Assembly: GCF_002093115.1 (NCBI RefSeq)
Contig: NZ_NAAD01000012.1
Location: 62,001 to 126,000, forward strand
From: Geothermobacter hydrogeniphilus
GTDB lineage: Bacteria; Desulfobacterota; Desulfuromonadia; Desulfuromonadales; Geothermobacteraceae
Length of the DNA: 64,000 nt
Direction: 5' to 3'
Below the pieces are notes generated by a model. That model had not been told where the DNA came from. It did no database searches and saw only the letters and a program-made list of their open reading frames with translations. A program made the position numbers and the translations under genes. The stretch's first letter is position 1; each line of letters starts with the position of its first letter. Shown here one piece after another: positions 8,325 through 17,752 of this stretch.

Positions 8325-10172
8325 ATGAGTTCCGCCGAATTCGCCGCCGTCGATTTTGCCCCGCCGCATGTCGCTCTCGAAGGATCCCCGGAGACCGGGT
8401 TCATCTTCTCCTCCGCGCTCCCGCTGCAGCCTTACCGGGAAAACCTCGGCCAGATGCTGCGCCACTGGGCCGAGCAGACTCCGGATCGGCTCTTCCTCGC
8501 CGAGCGCGCTGCCGACGGCGGCTGGCGGCGGCTGACCTACGCCGAGGTCAACCAGCAGGCGGATGCCATCGCCCAGGCCCTGCTCGACCGGAAACTGGGC
8601 CCCTACCGACCGGTGATGATTCTCTCCGGCAACGCCGTTGACCACGCCCTGCTGATGCTTGGCTGCTTCATCGCCGGGGTGCCGGTGGTGCCGGTCTCGG
8701 TCCCCTACTCCCTGCTGAGCAGAGATCATCTCAAGCTGCGCTTCATCTGCGAAGAAATCTGTCCGGGGATGATCTACGTCGCCGACGCCGAACAGTTCGC
8801 GGCACCGCTGGCCGCTCTCAACCTGGACGGAATCGAGATTGTCGCCAGCCGGGGGTCCCTGCCGGAACAGGCGACCACCCCCTTCGCCGACCTGCTGGCA
8901 ACCCCGGTCAGCGCCGAGGTCGACAAGGCGCTGGCCCAGGTCGGCGGCAAAACGGTCGCCAAGATTCTCTACACTTCGGGCTCGACCGGGCAGCCCAAGG
9001 GGGTGATCAACACCCACGGCATGCTCTGCGCCAACCAGCAGATGCTGGCGCAGATCTGGCCCTTCACCGATCGGACCCCGCCGGTGCTGGTCGACTGGCT
9101 GCCCTGGAACCACACCTTCGGCGGCAACCACAACTTCAACCTGGTGCTCAACCAGGGCGGCAGCCTCTACATCGACGACGGCAAGCCAGCACCGGGGCTG
9201 GTAGAGAAGACGGTCCGCAATCTCGCCGCAATCTCGCCGACCATCTATTTCAACGTCCCGGTCGGCTACGCCATGCTGCTGCCGTTCCTCGAGCAGGATG
9301 AAAAACTGCGCAACTGTTTTTTCAAGGACCTGCAGCTGATCTTCTACGCCGGCGCGGCCCTGCCGCAGGATCTCTGGGAGCGGCTGGAGAAAGTGGCCGT
9401 CCAGGCGACCGGCAGGAAGGTGATGATGACCTCCTCCTGGGGCTCGACCGAAACTTCGCCGCTGGCCACCGCCGCTCACTTCCCGCTGGAGAAGGCCGGG
9501 GTGATCGGCATCCCCTGCCCCGGCGTGGCGCTGAAGATGGTCCCCAACGGCGACAGTTTCGAGCTGCGCGTCAAGGGGCCGAACGTGACCCCGGGCTATT
9601 TCCGCCGACCGGACCTGACCGCGGCCGCCTTCGACGAGGAAGGCTATTACCTGATCGGCGACGCCGGTCGTTTCGTCGATCCGGATGAGCCAGCCAGAGG
9701 CATCTCCTTCGCCGGGCGGGTGGCCGAAGACTTCAAGCTGATGAGCGGCACCTGGGTGCGGGCCGGCCTGCTGCGGGTGGCGGTGCTGGAGGCGGCCGCA
9801 CCGGTGCTGCAGTTCGCCCTGGTCACCGGTCACGACCGGGAGGAGGTCGGCATCCTCGGCTGGCCGAACCTGGCAGCGTGCAAAAAATTGTGCGACGGCA
9901 TCGCCGAGGAGATTCCGGCCGCGGAACTGATCCGCCGACCGGAAATCACCGGGCACCTGCGTCGGGCCCTGACCCGCTTCAACGCCGCGCAGCAGGGTTC
10001 GGCAACCCGCATCGGCCGCGTCATGCTGATGAGCGAACCGCCCGACAGCGACGCCGGAGAAATCACCGACAAGGGCTACATCAACCAGCGCGCCGCCCTG
10101 CAGCGGCGTCAGGCGCTGGTCGAGCAGCTCTACGCCGACCCGCCCGGGGCGGCGGTGATTATCCTTTCCTGA
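8325..10172 (+). CDS. AMP-forming acyl-CoA ligase, feruloyl-CoA synthase-like
   Basis: A 615-residue ANL-superfamily ligase. The ATP-binding P-loop-like motif ILYTSGSTGQPKGV is at ~212-225, the substrate/ATP region SSWGSTETSPLATA at ~371-384, and GDAGRFVDP at ~444-452. The pattern WLPWNHTFGGNHNFNLVL and the C-terminal part without the usual K-x(2)-G-x-W-V hinge spacing are typical of the feruloyl-CoA synthase branch. It would activate a hydroxycinnamate or related aryl acid with ATP and CoA. The start at 8325 has CAGGAGG 5 bp upstream. The enzyme, the acyl-CoA dehydrogenase before it and the hydrolase after it probably form one operon. The exact acid is unknown. Confidence 0.85.
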   Translation: MSSAEFAAVDFAPPHVALEGSPETGFIFSSALPLQPYRENLGQMLRHWAEQTPDRLFLAERAADGGWRRLTYAEVNQQADAIAQALLDRKLGPYRPVMILSGNAVDHALLMLGCFIAGVPVVPVSVPYSLLSRDHLKLRFICEEICPGMIYVADAEQFAAPLAALNLDGIEIVASRGSLPEQATTPFADLLATPVSAEVDKALAQVGGKTVAKILYTSGSTGQPKGVINTHGMLCANQQMLAQIWPFTDRTPPVLVDWLPWNHTFGGNHNFNLVLNQGGSLYIDDGKPAPGLVEKTVRNLAAISPTIYFNVPVGYAMLLPFLEQDEKLRNCFFKDLQLIFYAGAALPQDLWERLEKVAVQATGRKVMMTSSWGSTETSPLATAAHFPLEKAGVIGIPCPGVALKMVPNGDSFELRVKGPNVTPGYFRRPDLTAAAFDEEGYYLIGDAGRFVDPDEPARGISFAGRVAEDFKLMSGTWVRAGLLRVAVLEAAAPVLQFALVTGHDREEVGILGWPNLAACKKLCDGIAEEIPAAELIRRPEITGHLRRALTRFNAAQQGSATRIGRVMLMSEPPDSDAGEITDKGYINQRAALQRRQALVEQLYADPPGAAVIILS

Positions 10173-10188
10173 AGGAGAGACAGGTCCA

Positions 10189-11016
10189 TTGCAACAATTA
10201 CAGGGGTTTTTCAACATTGACGGCGTTTCGCTGGAATACCGGCTGTTCCAGCCCCGGCAGGCGACCGACCCGACCCTGGTTTTCCTCCACGAGGGTCTCG
10301 GGTGCGTCGCCATGTGGAAAGATTTTCCTCTCCAGGTCGCGCGGCTGACCGGGTGCCGGGTTCTGGTTTACAGCCGGGCGGGCTACGGCCGATCGGACTC
10401 CTGCCCCCTGCCGCGGCCGCTGTCCTTCATGCACGACGAAGGGTTGCGCGTGCTGCCGAAAGTCCTGACGGCCGCTGAAATCGAAAGGGCCGTCCTGGTG
10501 GGGCACAGCGACGGCGCCTCGATTGCCCTGATCCACGCCGGCGGCTGTGCCGACCCGCGCCTGCGGGGACTGATCCTGATGGCCCCGCACGTGTTTGTCG
10601 AAGATCTCACCCTGGCCGGCATCCGCGCCGCGCGGGCCGCCTGGCAGACAACTGACCTGCGCGACAAACTGCACCGCTACCACGGTGACAATGTTGACTG
10701 CGCCTTCCTCGGCTGGAACCGGGCCTGGCTGGATCCCGATTTTGCCGACTGGAACCTGGAAAACTATCTGCCGGCAATCAATATCCCGGTCCTGCTGATC
10801 CAGGGCGAACAGGATGATTACGGGACGATCCGACAGCTGGAAAAAATCGTCGCGCAGCTGCCACAACAGACGAAAACGGTCATGCTGCCGGCATGCGGCC
10901 ATTCACCCTTTCGTGACAAGCCGACCGAGACCCTGCAGCTGGTCAGCGAGTTCCTGCAGCAGCATTTTCTTTCTGCAGCAGCAAATCCGTCACAGCCGGA
11001 CGTCCCGAGTCGGTGA
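10189..11016 (+). CDS. Alpha/beta-fold hydrolase
   Basis: A 275-residue protein starting at TTG with GAAGGAGA 10 bp upstream, 16 bp after the ligase stop. The nucleophile elbow GHSDGAS (~104-110), an aspartate in IQGEQDDYG (~203-211) and the histidine in PACGHSPFRD (~231-240) form a full catalytic triad; the oxyanion-hole region is FLHEGLGC. It could be an aryl ester or thioester hydrolase acting in the same pathway as the ligase. No secretion signal is seen, so it is cytoplasmic. Confidence 0.82.
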   Translation: MQQLQGFFNIDGVSLEYRLFQPRQATDPTLVFLHEGLGCVAMWKDFPLQVARLTGCRVLVYSRAGYGRSDSCPLPRPLSFMHDEGLRVLPKVLTAAEIERAVLVGHSDGASIALIHAGGCADPRLRGLILMAPHVFVEDLTLAGIRAARAAWQTTDLRDKLHRYHGDNVDCAFLGWNRAWLDPDFADWNLENYLPAINIPVLLIQGEQDDYGTIRQLEKIVAQLPQQTKTVMLPACGHSPFRDKPTETLQLVSEFLQQHFLSAAANPSQPDVPSR

Positions 11017-11305
11017 CCGGCACACTGCCCACAGCACGACGCGCCGACCCGAATGTTCCGCCTGGCGGAACCCCCTGCCGCCCCACACTCACGCTTAACA
11101 GAACGCTGTTTTTTTACCGATCTCTTCTTGATGCGAATATCTTCTTTAAAAATAACAATTTGCTCTCCCCCGACAATCAACAACCCTCCTTGTCTTCCCG
11201 ACTATCGCACTAAATTGCCAAATCAACTGATGCAAATTCTCCGATCCCCATCCAGTCGGATTTTGCAATGCGAAACTTAGTTTTACGTAACATTGTTTTA
11301 TTTAT

Positions 11306-11333
11306 TTGACATCGTCCCTCTTTCCTATAGATA
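11306..11333 (+). promoter_or_regulatory. Probable sigma-70 promoter for the ligase/ABC-importer operon
   Basis: TTGACA (11306-11311), 16 bp, TAGATA (11328-11333), inside the AT-rich 442-bp gap 11017-11458. The rest of that gap shows no gene or repeat. The promoter would give a leader of about 115 nt before the start at 11459. Confidence 0.5.
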
Positions 11334-11458
11334 TTAGTTAGCACCTGAATCAGCACCCCGCCAAACAATTAAAACTGCAATTGTTCACCCCCCTGCCCTG
11401 ACCGCAGAGCCGGGAGTTCATTTTCGACCCTTCCCGGCCGAACAAGGAGAAGGTTAAA

Positions 11459-13039
11459 ATGAAGAACCATACCGTTGAAGTGGTCTCATCACCTGACGGA
11501 GAAGTGTTGAAGTTCGCCCCGGTCTTCAATGTCGCGGTTCCCTTTATTGACCGCCACCTGGAGGAAGGCCGTGCCGACAAGGTCGTGATCCGCACCAACC
11601 GGGGCGTCGAGGTCAGCTATGCCGCGCTGGCCGAAAACGTCAACCGCTGCGGCAACGCCCTGCTTGACCTGGGGATCGCCCGGGGCGAGCGGGTGATCAT
11701 GATCGTCAAGGACTGCGCCGAGTTTTTCTACTGCTTCTGGGGAGCGATCAAGGCGGGGCTGATCCCGGTGCCGGTCAACACCCTGTTGCGGGCAAAGGAC
11801 TACGCCTACATCATCGCCGACTCCGGCTGCAGCGCGGTCGTCTATTCCCCGGAATTCGCGGCGGAAGTCGAAACGGCCCTGGATCAGCTCGAATCCCGCC
11901 CTTCCCATTGCCTGCGGGTCGAGGGGACAGGCGGCAGCCTGCAGACCCTGATCGCATCCGCGTCCGCCGAGCTGCAGCCGGCACCGGCTACGGCGGAGGA
12001 TGACTGTTTCTGGCTCTACTCTTCGGGATCGACCGGCAACCCCAAAGGCGCCGTGCATCGTCATCGGGACATGGTGGTCACCAGTGAGTTTTACGGTGTC
12101 CGGGTCCTCGGCATCAGGGAAAATGATGTCTGTTTCTCCGCCGCCAAGCTCTTTTTTGCCTACGGCCTCGGCAACGGCATGACCTTTCCATTATGGGTCG
12201 GTGCCGGCACCGTCCTTTACGACGCCCGCCCCACGCCGCAAACCGTTTTTGAAACCATCGAGCAGTTCAAACCCAGCCTCTATTTCGGGGTCCCGACCCT
12301 CTATGCCGCCCAGCTGCAGGCCCTCGAAACCGGATCCAGCGACCTGTCCTCGGTCAGGCTCTGCGTCTCCGCCGGCGAAGCCCTGCCGTCCGATCTCTTC
12401 AAGCGCTGGCAGCAGAAAACCGGGCTGGTCATCCTCGACGGCATCGGCTCGACCGAACTGCTGCACATTTTTATCTCGAATCGGGAAGATGACATCAATC
12501 CCGGCTCCAGCGGCCGGCTGGTCCCCGGATATGAGGCCCGGATCCTTGATGAGAACGACAACCCGGTGCCGCAGGGGGAAAGCGGCCGTCTCTGGATCAG
12601 GGGCGACTCCACGGCCCGCTGCTACTGGAACAACCCGGAAAAAACCGCGCAGACCATGGTCGACGGCTGGCTCGACACCGGCGACACCTACATCCTCGAC
12701 CGCCAGGGCTACTACCACTATTGCGGCCGCAACGACGACATGCTGAAGGTCGGCGGCATCTGGTGCTCGCCGTTCGAGATCGAGGCCAAGCTGATCGAAC
12801 ATCCCCGGGTTCTCGAAGTCGCGGTGGTCGGCAGGGCGGACGATGCCGGGCTGGTCAAACCTGAAGCCCACATCGTCCTGCACAATCCCGACGACGCGGG
12901 CGAGGACCTGGAGACCGAGCTGCTGGCCCATTGCAAATCCGGTCTGGCACCCTACAAGTACCCGCGCTGGTTCCGGTTTGTCGCCGAACTACCGAAAACC
13001 GCCACCGGCAAGATTCAGCGCTTCAAGCTGCGTTCCTGA
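11459..13039 (+). CDS. Benzoate-CoA ligase family protein (AMP-forming)
   Basis: A 526-residue ANL enzyme. Motifs: FWLYSSGSTGNPKGAVHRH (~182-200), ILDGIGSTELLHIFISN (~324-340), LDTGDTY (~404-410) and the catalytic-lysine tail TATGKIQRFKLR (~513-524). N-terminal FNVAVPFIDRHLEEGRADKVVIR and the motif FAYGLGNGMTFPLWVGA are characteristic of benzoate/4-hydroxybenzoate-CoA ligases (BclA/BadA). It would make benzoyl-CoA, the substrate of BcrCBAD at the start of the window. RBS AAGGAGAA lies 9 bp upstream. The Liv-type importer genes follow, so uptake and activation are probably co-expressed. Related substrates (2-aminobenzoate, hydroxybenzoate) are possible. Confidence 0.88.
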   Translation: MKNHTVEVVSSPDGEVLKFAPVFNVAVPFIDRHLEEGRADKVVIRTNRGVEVSYAALAENVNRCGNALLDLGIARGERVIMIVKDCAEFFYCFWGAIKAGLIPVPVNTLLRAKDYAYIIADSGCSAVVYSPEFAAEVETALDQLESRPSHCLRVEGTGGSLQTLIASASAELQPAPATAEDDCFWLYSSGSTGNPKGAVHRHRDMVVTSEFYGVRVLGIRENDVCFSAAKLFFAYGLGNGMTFPLWVGAGTVLYDARPTPQTVFETIEQFKPSLYFGVPTLYAAQLQALETGSSDLSSVRLCVSAGEALPSDLFKRWQQKTGLVILDGIGSTELLHIFISNREDDINPGSSGRLVPGYEARILDENDNPVPQGESGRLWIRGDSTARCYWNNPEKTAQTMVDGWLDTGDTYILDRQGYYHYCGRNDDMLKVGGIWCSPFEIEAKLIEHPRVLEVAVVGRADDAGLVKPEAHIVLHNPDDAGEDLETELLAHCKSGLAPYKYPRWFRFVAELPKTATGKIQRFKLRS

Positions 13040-13052
13040 GCATCACCAGTGA

Positions 13053-13093
13053 CCGGAGTCACAGCCGGGCAGCCGGCTCGGCTGTGACTCCGG
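13053..13093 (+). terminator. Hairpin between CoA ligase and binding-protein gene
   Basis: CCGGAGTCACAGCC and GGCTGTGACTCCGG form a 14-bp perfect stem with a 13-nt loop. No clear T-run follows; it lies directly before the binding-protein RBS, so it may act as an mRNA stabiliser or partial terminator within the operon. Confidence 0.55.
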
Positions 13094-13118
13094 ATTGACG
13101 ATCTGCGGAGGACACAAG

Positions 13119-14333
13119 ATGAGCGAAAAGAACGAGACGGGAATCTCCAGACGTGATTTTGTCATCAAGGGGTCGGTCGCGACCGCCGGACTGGCCGCGG
13201 CCTCCGTGCTGGGCCCGGCAAGCTTTGCCATCGGCGGCCAGGCCAGGGTCAAGGTCGGCATCCTGCTGCCCTACACCGGCACCTATGCCAAGCTGGGCAC
13301 CAACATCCGCGATGCCATGAAGCTGCGCTTTGCCGAAGCGGGCAACAAGCTCGGCGGACGGGAGATTGAATTTGTCGACATCGACAGCGAGGCCAAGCCG
13401 GCCAAGGCCCAGCAGTTGACCGACAAGCTGATCCGGAAGGAAAATGTTGATTTCCTGGTCGGCCCGGTTCATTCGGTGGTCGGCATGGCGATGGTCAAGA
13501 TGGCACGGGGCAAGGGCCCGATTACCGTCATCCCCAACGCCGGCGCCGACCAGTTGACCGGGGTTCTCTGTGCTCCCAATGTCTTCCGCACCTCCTTCTC
13601 CAGTTACCAGATGGGCTTCCCCGGGGGACCGGCAGTCCTGGAGGACGGCCACAAGCGGGTGGTGCTGATGTACTGGAATTACGGTTTCGGCAAGCAGGTC
13701 GCCGCGGCCTTCAAGAAGTCCTTCCTGCCCGCCGGGGGCACCATTGTCAAGGAGATCCCCACCCCCTTCCCGAAGGTCGATTTCCAGGCCTACCTGACTG
13801 AACTGGCGGCGTTGAAACCGGACGCGGTCTACACCTTTTACGCCGGCGGCGGCGCGGTCAAGTTCGTCAAGGACTTTGCCGCCGCGGGACTGAAAAAATC
13901 GATCAAGCTCTATGGCGCCGGCTTCCTGACCGAAGGCCTGGGCGCGGCACAGGGCGACGCCGCCGAAGGGGTGCGCACCATCCTGCACTATGCCGACACC
14001 CTGGACAATCCGGCCAATCACCGCTTCAGAAAGGCCTTCAGGGATGCCACCGGAGCCCGCGCCGATGTCTACGCGGTGCAGGGCTACGACGCCGGCGAGT
14101 TGATCCTGCGGGGGATGAACGCGGTCAAAGGCGATACCGGGGCCCGCGCCGAGATGATCCGGGCGATGGAAAGTGCCGAAATCGACAGCCCGCGCGGCAG
14201 GTTGCGCTTTTCCCAATCGCACAACCCGATTCACGACATCTACCTGCGCGAAGTTGTCAACGGCGAAAACCGTGTTGTCCGGGTCGCCGCCAGGGACCAG
14301 GACGATCCCGCCACCGGGTGTTCCAACGCGTAA
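13119..14333 (+). CDS. ABC importer periplasmic binding protein, LivK-like
   Basis: A 404-residue type I periplasmic binding protein. The N-terminus ISRRDFVIKGSVATAGLAAASVL is a twin-arginine signal, so the protein is likely exported folded via Tat. The mature part begins VKVGILLPYTGTYAKLGTN, the usual branched-chain amino acid/aromatic acid binding family opening. It captures the ligand for the permeases and ATPases that follow. The start at 13119 has GCGGAGGAC upstream. The neighbouring ligase points to benzoate or another aromatic acid as ligand rather than leucine. Confidence 0.88.
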   Translation: MSEKNETGISRRDFVIKGSVATAGLAAASVLGPASFAIGGQARVKVGILLPYTGTYAKLGTNIRDAMKLRFAEAGNKLGGREIEFVDIDSEAKPAKAQQLTDKLIRKENVDFLVGPVHSVVGMAMVKMARGKGPITVIPNAGADQLTGVLCAPNVFRTSFSSYQMGFPGGPAVLEDGHKRVVLMYWNYGFGKQVAAAFKKSFLPAGGTIVKEIPTPFPKVDFQAYLTELAALKPDAVYTFYAGGGAVKFVKDFAAAGLKKSIKLYGAGFLTEGLGAAQGDAAEGVRTILHYADTLDNPANHRFRKAFRDATGARADVYAVQGYDAGELILRGMNAVKGDTGARAEMIRAMESAEIDSPRGRLRFSQSHNPIHDIYLREVVNGENRVVRVAARDQDDPATGCSNA

Positions 14334-14385
14334 AGCTGCACCCTTCACCCGGCACGGCTTGCTGAGCCGGGTGAAGGGTGCAGCT
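14334..14385 (+). terminator. Perfect 20-bp intercistronic hairpin after the binding protein
   Basis: AGCTGCACCCTTCACCCGGC is matched by an exact inverted copy (14366-14385) around a 12-nt loop. It starts right after the stop codon of the binding-protein gene. Such hairpins commonly keep binding-protein mRNA abundant relative to the permease message. Confidence 0.7.
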
Positions 14386-14401
14386 CCAGGACAGGCTGAC
14401 A

Positions 14402-15271
14402 ATGGAACTCTCTTTTTACCTGGTCCAGCTCCTCAACGCCATCCAGTACGGATTCCTGCTGTTCCTGGTCGCCAGCGGCCTGACCCTGCTGTTCGGCATC
14501 ATGGGAATCATCAACCTGGCCCACGGCTCCTTCTACATGATCGGCGCCTACCTGGCCTACTGGCTGGCCGGGGCCACCGGCAACCTCTGGCTCGGCATCC
14601 TGCTCGGGTTGCCGATTGCACTGCTGGTGGGCTACCTGGTGGAGCGGTTCGCCATCTCCTTTCTCTACAAGCGTGACCACCTCTACCAGGTGCTGCTGAC
14701 CTTCGCCCTGATCCTTATTTTCAATGAACTGCAGCAGATCCTCTGGGGCACCGATGTTCACAGCGTGGCGATTCCAGCCCTTCTGGCCGGATCGATCCCG
14801 CTGACCGAGAACCAGAGCTACCCGATCTACCGCCTGTTTATCTCGGCCGTCTGCATCGTCATCGCCGGCGGCATGTCCTGGGTGATTCAGAAAACCCGCC
14901 TGGGAATGATGATCCGCGCCGGGGCGAGCAACCGCGAGATGGTCCAGTCCCTCGGTATCGATGTCAACCGGCTGTTCGCCCTAGTCTTCAGCCTCGGTGT
15001 GGCGCTGGCGGCGTTCGCCGGGATGCTGGCGGCACCGGTCGATTCGGTCTACCCGGGAATGGGAGAGAATGTGCTGATCATCTCCTTCGTCGTGGTGGTG
15101 ATCGGCGGCACCGGCTCGATCAAGGGAGCCTTCATCGGCGCCATGCTGATCGGTCTGGTGAGCACCTTCGGCAAGGTGCTGCTGCCCGAGATGGCCAGTG
15201 TCATGGCCTACGCGCTGATGGCATTGATTCTGCTGTGGCGGCCGCAGGGCCTGTTCGGGAGGGCTCACTGA
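14402..15271 (+). CDS. ABC importer permease, LivH-like
   Basis: A 289-residue, strongly hydrophobic protein with about eight membrane segments. LTLLFGIMGIINLAHGSFYMIGAYLAY near residues 25-50 and VVVIGGTGSIKGAFIGAMLIG near 230-250 are the signature loops of LivH-type permeases. It forms the transmembrane channel with the LivM-like partner encoded 1 bp downstream. The start at 14402 is chosen because the longer frame begins inside the preceding hairpin. Confidence 0.88.
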   Translation: MELSFYLVQLLNAIQYGFLLFLVASGLTLLFGIMGIINLAHGSFYMIGAYLAYWLAGATGNLWLGILLGLPIALLVGYLVERFAISFLYKRDHLYQVLLTFALILIFNELQQILWGTDVHSVAIPALLAGSIPLTENQSYPIYRLFISAVCIVIAGGMSWVIQKTRLGMMIRAGASNREMVQSLGIDVNRLFALVFSLGVALAAFAGMLAAPVDSVYPGMGENVLIISFVVVVIGGTGSIKGAFIGAMLIGLVSTFGKVLLPEMASVMAYALMALILLWRPQGLFGRAH

Positions 15272-15272
15272 G

Positions 15273-16277
15273 ATGTCCGCGAAAGCCCGGTCTCTGCTGT
15301 TGGCGGCGCTGCTGGTCCTGACCCTGTTTCCGCTATTCGGCTCAAGTTTCTATGTCGGGCTGTTGACCAGGATTCTCATCCTGGCCATTTTTGCCATGAG
15401 CCTGGACCTGCTGATCGGCTACACCGGCCTGGTCAGTTTCGGCCACGCCGCTTTTTTCGGCATCGGCGGCTACGCCCTGGCCATCGCCTTTCAGGATGCC
15501 GTGACAATCCATCTCTGGCAGGCCCTGCCTCTCTCGCTGGCGGCGGCGGCACTGGCCGCCCTGGTGGTCGGCTGGATCAGCATCCGCACCAGCGGCATCT
15601 ACTTCATCATGATCACCCTGGCCTTCGGCCAGATGTTTTTCTACTACTTCTTCGAGTCACCCCGCTACGGCGGCGATGACGGCATCTTCCTGTTCTTCAA
15701 ACCGGTGCTGATGATCGGCTCGGAGAACATTCTCAACCTGGAAAACGAGACCACTTTCTACTATTTCGCGCTGGGCTGTCTGGTGACCGGCTATCTGCTG
15801 CTGGCGATGATCCTGCGGGCTCCCTTCGGCAAGGTCATCACCGCCATCAAGGCCAACGAACACCGGGTCCGGGCTCTCGGCTACTCCATCAACCGCTACA
15901 AGCTGGTGAGCTTCGTACTCGCCGGAACCCTGGCCGGACTGGCGGGATTCCTCGAAGGGGCCCACAGCGGCTACGTCAACCCCTCCTACATGAGCTGGCA
16001 CGCGTCCGGAATTGCCATCGCCATCGTCGTCCTCGGCGGCATGGGAACCCTCTACGGCCCGATCGTCGGCGCCTTTATTGTCGTGCTGCTGCAGGATTTT
16101 CTGCCCTCGCTGACCGAACACTGGCAACTGCTGTTCGGCGGCATCGTCATCTCGGTGGCCCTGTTCCTGCCCCGGGGGGCGACCAGCCTGCTGCCGCGAA
16201 TCCTTTCCCGGCGACAGACAACACGGCCCGACTCTCCGCCTCCGGAAGACGGCCCGCGGGAGCCTGCCGATGGCTGA
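15273..16277 (+). CDS. ABC importer permease, LivM-like
   Basis: A 334-residue membrane protein with about nine hydrophobic segments. SLDLLIGYTGLVSFGHAAFFGIGGYAL (~43-69) and AIVVLGGMGTLYGPIVGAFIVV (~249-270) are LivM hallmarks. The hydrophilic C-terminus (about 305-334) is proline/arginine rich. It overlaps the next gene by 8 bp, so the importer genes are translationally coupled. Confidence 0.88.
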   Translation: MSAKARSLLLAALLVLTLFPLFGSSFYVGLLTRILILAIFAMSLDLLIGYTGLVSFGHAAFFGIGGYALAIAFQDAVTIHLWQALPLSLAAAALAALVVGWISIRTSGIYFIMITLAFGQMFFYYFFESPRYGGDDGIFLFFKPVLMIGSENILNLENETTFYYFALGCLVTGYLLLAMILRAPFGKVITAIKANEHRVRALGYSINRYKLVSFVLAGTLAGLAGFLEGAHSGYVNPSYMSWHASGIAIAIVVLGGMGTLYGPIVGAFIVVLLQDFLPSLTEHWQLLFGGIVISVALFLPRGATSLLPRILSRRQTTRPDSPPPEDGPREPADG

Positions 16278-17028
16278 TACGATTCTGCGCACCGATCATC
16301 TGAGCAAGAGCTTCGGCGGCCTGGTCGCGGCCAGCAACGTCTCCCTCGATTTTGAACGGGGCCAGGTCCACGCCGTCATCGGCCCGAACGGAGCGGGGAA
16401 AACCACCCTGATCAACCTGCTCTCGGGAGATCTGCAGCCCGATGACGGCTCCATCCTGTTCAACGGCAAAAACATAACCCGTCTGCCGCCCGACCGGATT
16501 TCACAGCTCGGAATCGGCCGAAGCTATCAGAAAACCAATATATTCAATGAGTTCAGCTGCTATGAAAACTGCTGGGTCGCCGCCCAGTCGCGCCTGAAAT
16601 CGTCGATGCGTTTTTTCAGACCGGCAAACCGCCTGCAAGCGGTACGGGAACGGGCCGAGAAGGCGCTGGAACTCTGCGGCCTCAGCCACCGCCGTGATAC
16701 CCGGGCGGCAGCGATGAGCTACGGTGAGCAGCGCCAGCTCGAAATCGGCATGATGCTGGCCACCGAACCGGAACTGCTGCTGCTCGACGAGCCGCTGGCG
16801 GGGATGGGCCGTGAAGAATCACGCCGGGTGATCGAGCTGCTGCGGCGTCTGGCCGCGAAACATACCCTGATCCTGATCGAACACGACATGGATGCCGTCT
16901 TCGCGATTGCCGAAAAACTGACCGTGATGGTGAACGGCCGGGTTCTGGAAACGGGAACCGTTGAACAGATCCGCAACAGCCGGGCAGTGCAGGATGTCTA
17001 TCTCGGCGAAGAGGAGGCCGACGGATGA
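16270..17028 (+). CDS. ABC importer ATPase, LivG-like
   Basis: A 252-residue ABC ATPase. Walker A is GPNGAGKTT (~38-46); the family signature is MSYGEQRQLEIG (~150-161), where SYGEQ replaces the canonical LSGGQ as is usual in LivG; Walker B is ELLLLDEPLAGM (~170-181); the switch histidine lies in LIEHDMD. It energises uptake together with the LivF-like ATPase whose start overlaps its stop. Confidence 0.9.
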   Translation: MADTILRTDHLSKSFGGLVAASNVSLDFERGQVHAVIGPNGAGKTTLINLLSGDLQPDDGSILFNGKNITRLPPDRISQLGIGRSYQKTNIFNEFSCYENCWVAAQSRLKSSMRFFRPANRLQAVRERAEKALELCGLSHRRDTRAAAMSYGEQRQLEIGMMLATEPELLLLDEPLAGMGREESRRVIELLRRLAAKHTLILIEHDMDAVFAIAEKLTVMVNGRVLETGTVEQIRNSRAVQDVYLGEEEADG

Positions 17029-17750
17029 TGCGACCCGCGGAGGTGCCGATCCTTGAAGCCGAAGAGCTGCACACCTATTACGGCGCCAGCCATATCCTGC
17101 ACGGCATCAGCCTCAGCATCAGGGCGGGAGAAACCCTGTCCCTGATGGGCCGCAACGGCATGGGCAAGACCACCCTGCTGCGCTCGCTGCTGGGCCTGAC
17201 CCCGCCGCGCCGGGGAACGGTGAAGATCCATGGCCGCGACATGACCGGCGCCCCGCCGCAGCAGATCGTCCGGCAGGGCATCGCCTTTGTTCCCGAAGAC
17301 CGCGGCATCTTCCCCAACCTGACGGTCAGGGAAAACCTGATCATGGCGGCCCGCCCCGGTCCCACCGGCCGCAGGGACTGGGATCTGACCCGGATACTCG
17401 ACACCTTCCCCCGCCTGGCGGAACGCATGAGCAATATGGGCAACCATCTCTCCGGGGGGGAACAGCAGATGCTCACCGTCGGCCGGGCGCTGATGACCAA
17501 TCCGGATCTGCTGCTCCTGGATGAGGCCACCGAAGGTCTGGCCCCGCTGATCCGCAAGGAAATCTGGTCGGTGGTCCGAACCATCAGGCAGAGCGGCATC
17601 GCCGTCGTCATCGTCGACAAGGACATCAAGGCGCTGCTGAAATTGGCCGACCGGAACATCATTCTCAGCAAAGGCCGGATTGTTTACGAAGGTGACTCGG
17701 CAGATTTAGCCGCGAAGCCCGAAATCCATACCCGGTACCTGGGAGTCTAA
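17025..17750 (+). CDS. ABC importer ATPase, LivF-like
   Basis: A 241-residue ABC ATPase. Walker A is GRNGMGKTT (~41-49), signature LSGGEQQML (~142-150), Walker B PDLLLLDEATEGL (~158-170). In the usual switch position it reads VVIVDKDIKALL, with K in place of the catalytic-loop histidine's neighbour E/H context, so this subunit may be the less active ATPase. The stop codon TAA lies in the target duplication of the adjacent MITE copy, so the gene end abuts the insertion. Confidence 0.88.
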   Translation: MMRPAEVPILEAEELHTYYGASHILHGISLSIRAGETLSLMGRNGMGKTTLLRSLLGLTPPRRGTVKIHGRDMTGAPPQQIVRQGIAFVPEDRGIFPNLTVRENLIMAARPGPTGRRDWDLTRILDTFPRLAERMSNMGNHLSGGEQQMLTVGRALMTNPDLLLLDEATEGLAPLIRKEIWSVVRTIRQSGIAVVIVDKDIKALLKLADRNIILSKGRIVYEGDSADLAAKPEIHTRYLGV

Positions 17751-17752
17751 TA

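Noticed and set aside
8304-10313. 669-codon minus-strand ORF opposite the feruloyl-CoA-synthase-like gene
   Set aside because: Antisense shadow with no family signature; the plus-strand ligase has all ANL motifs.
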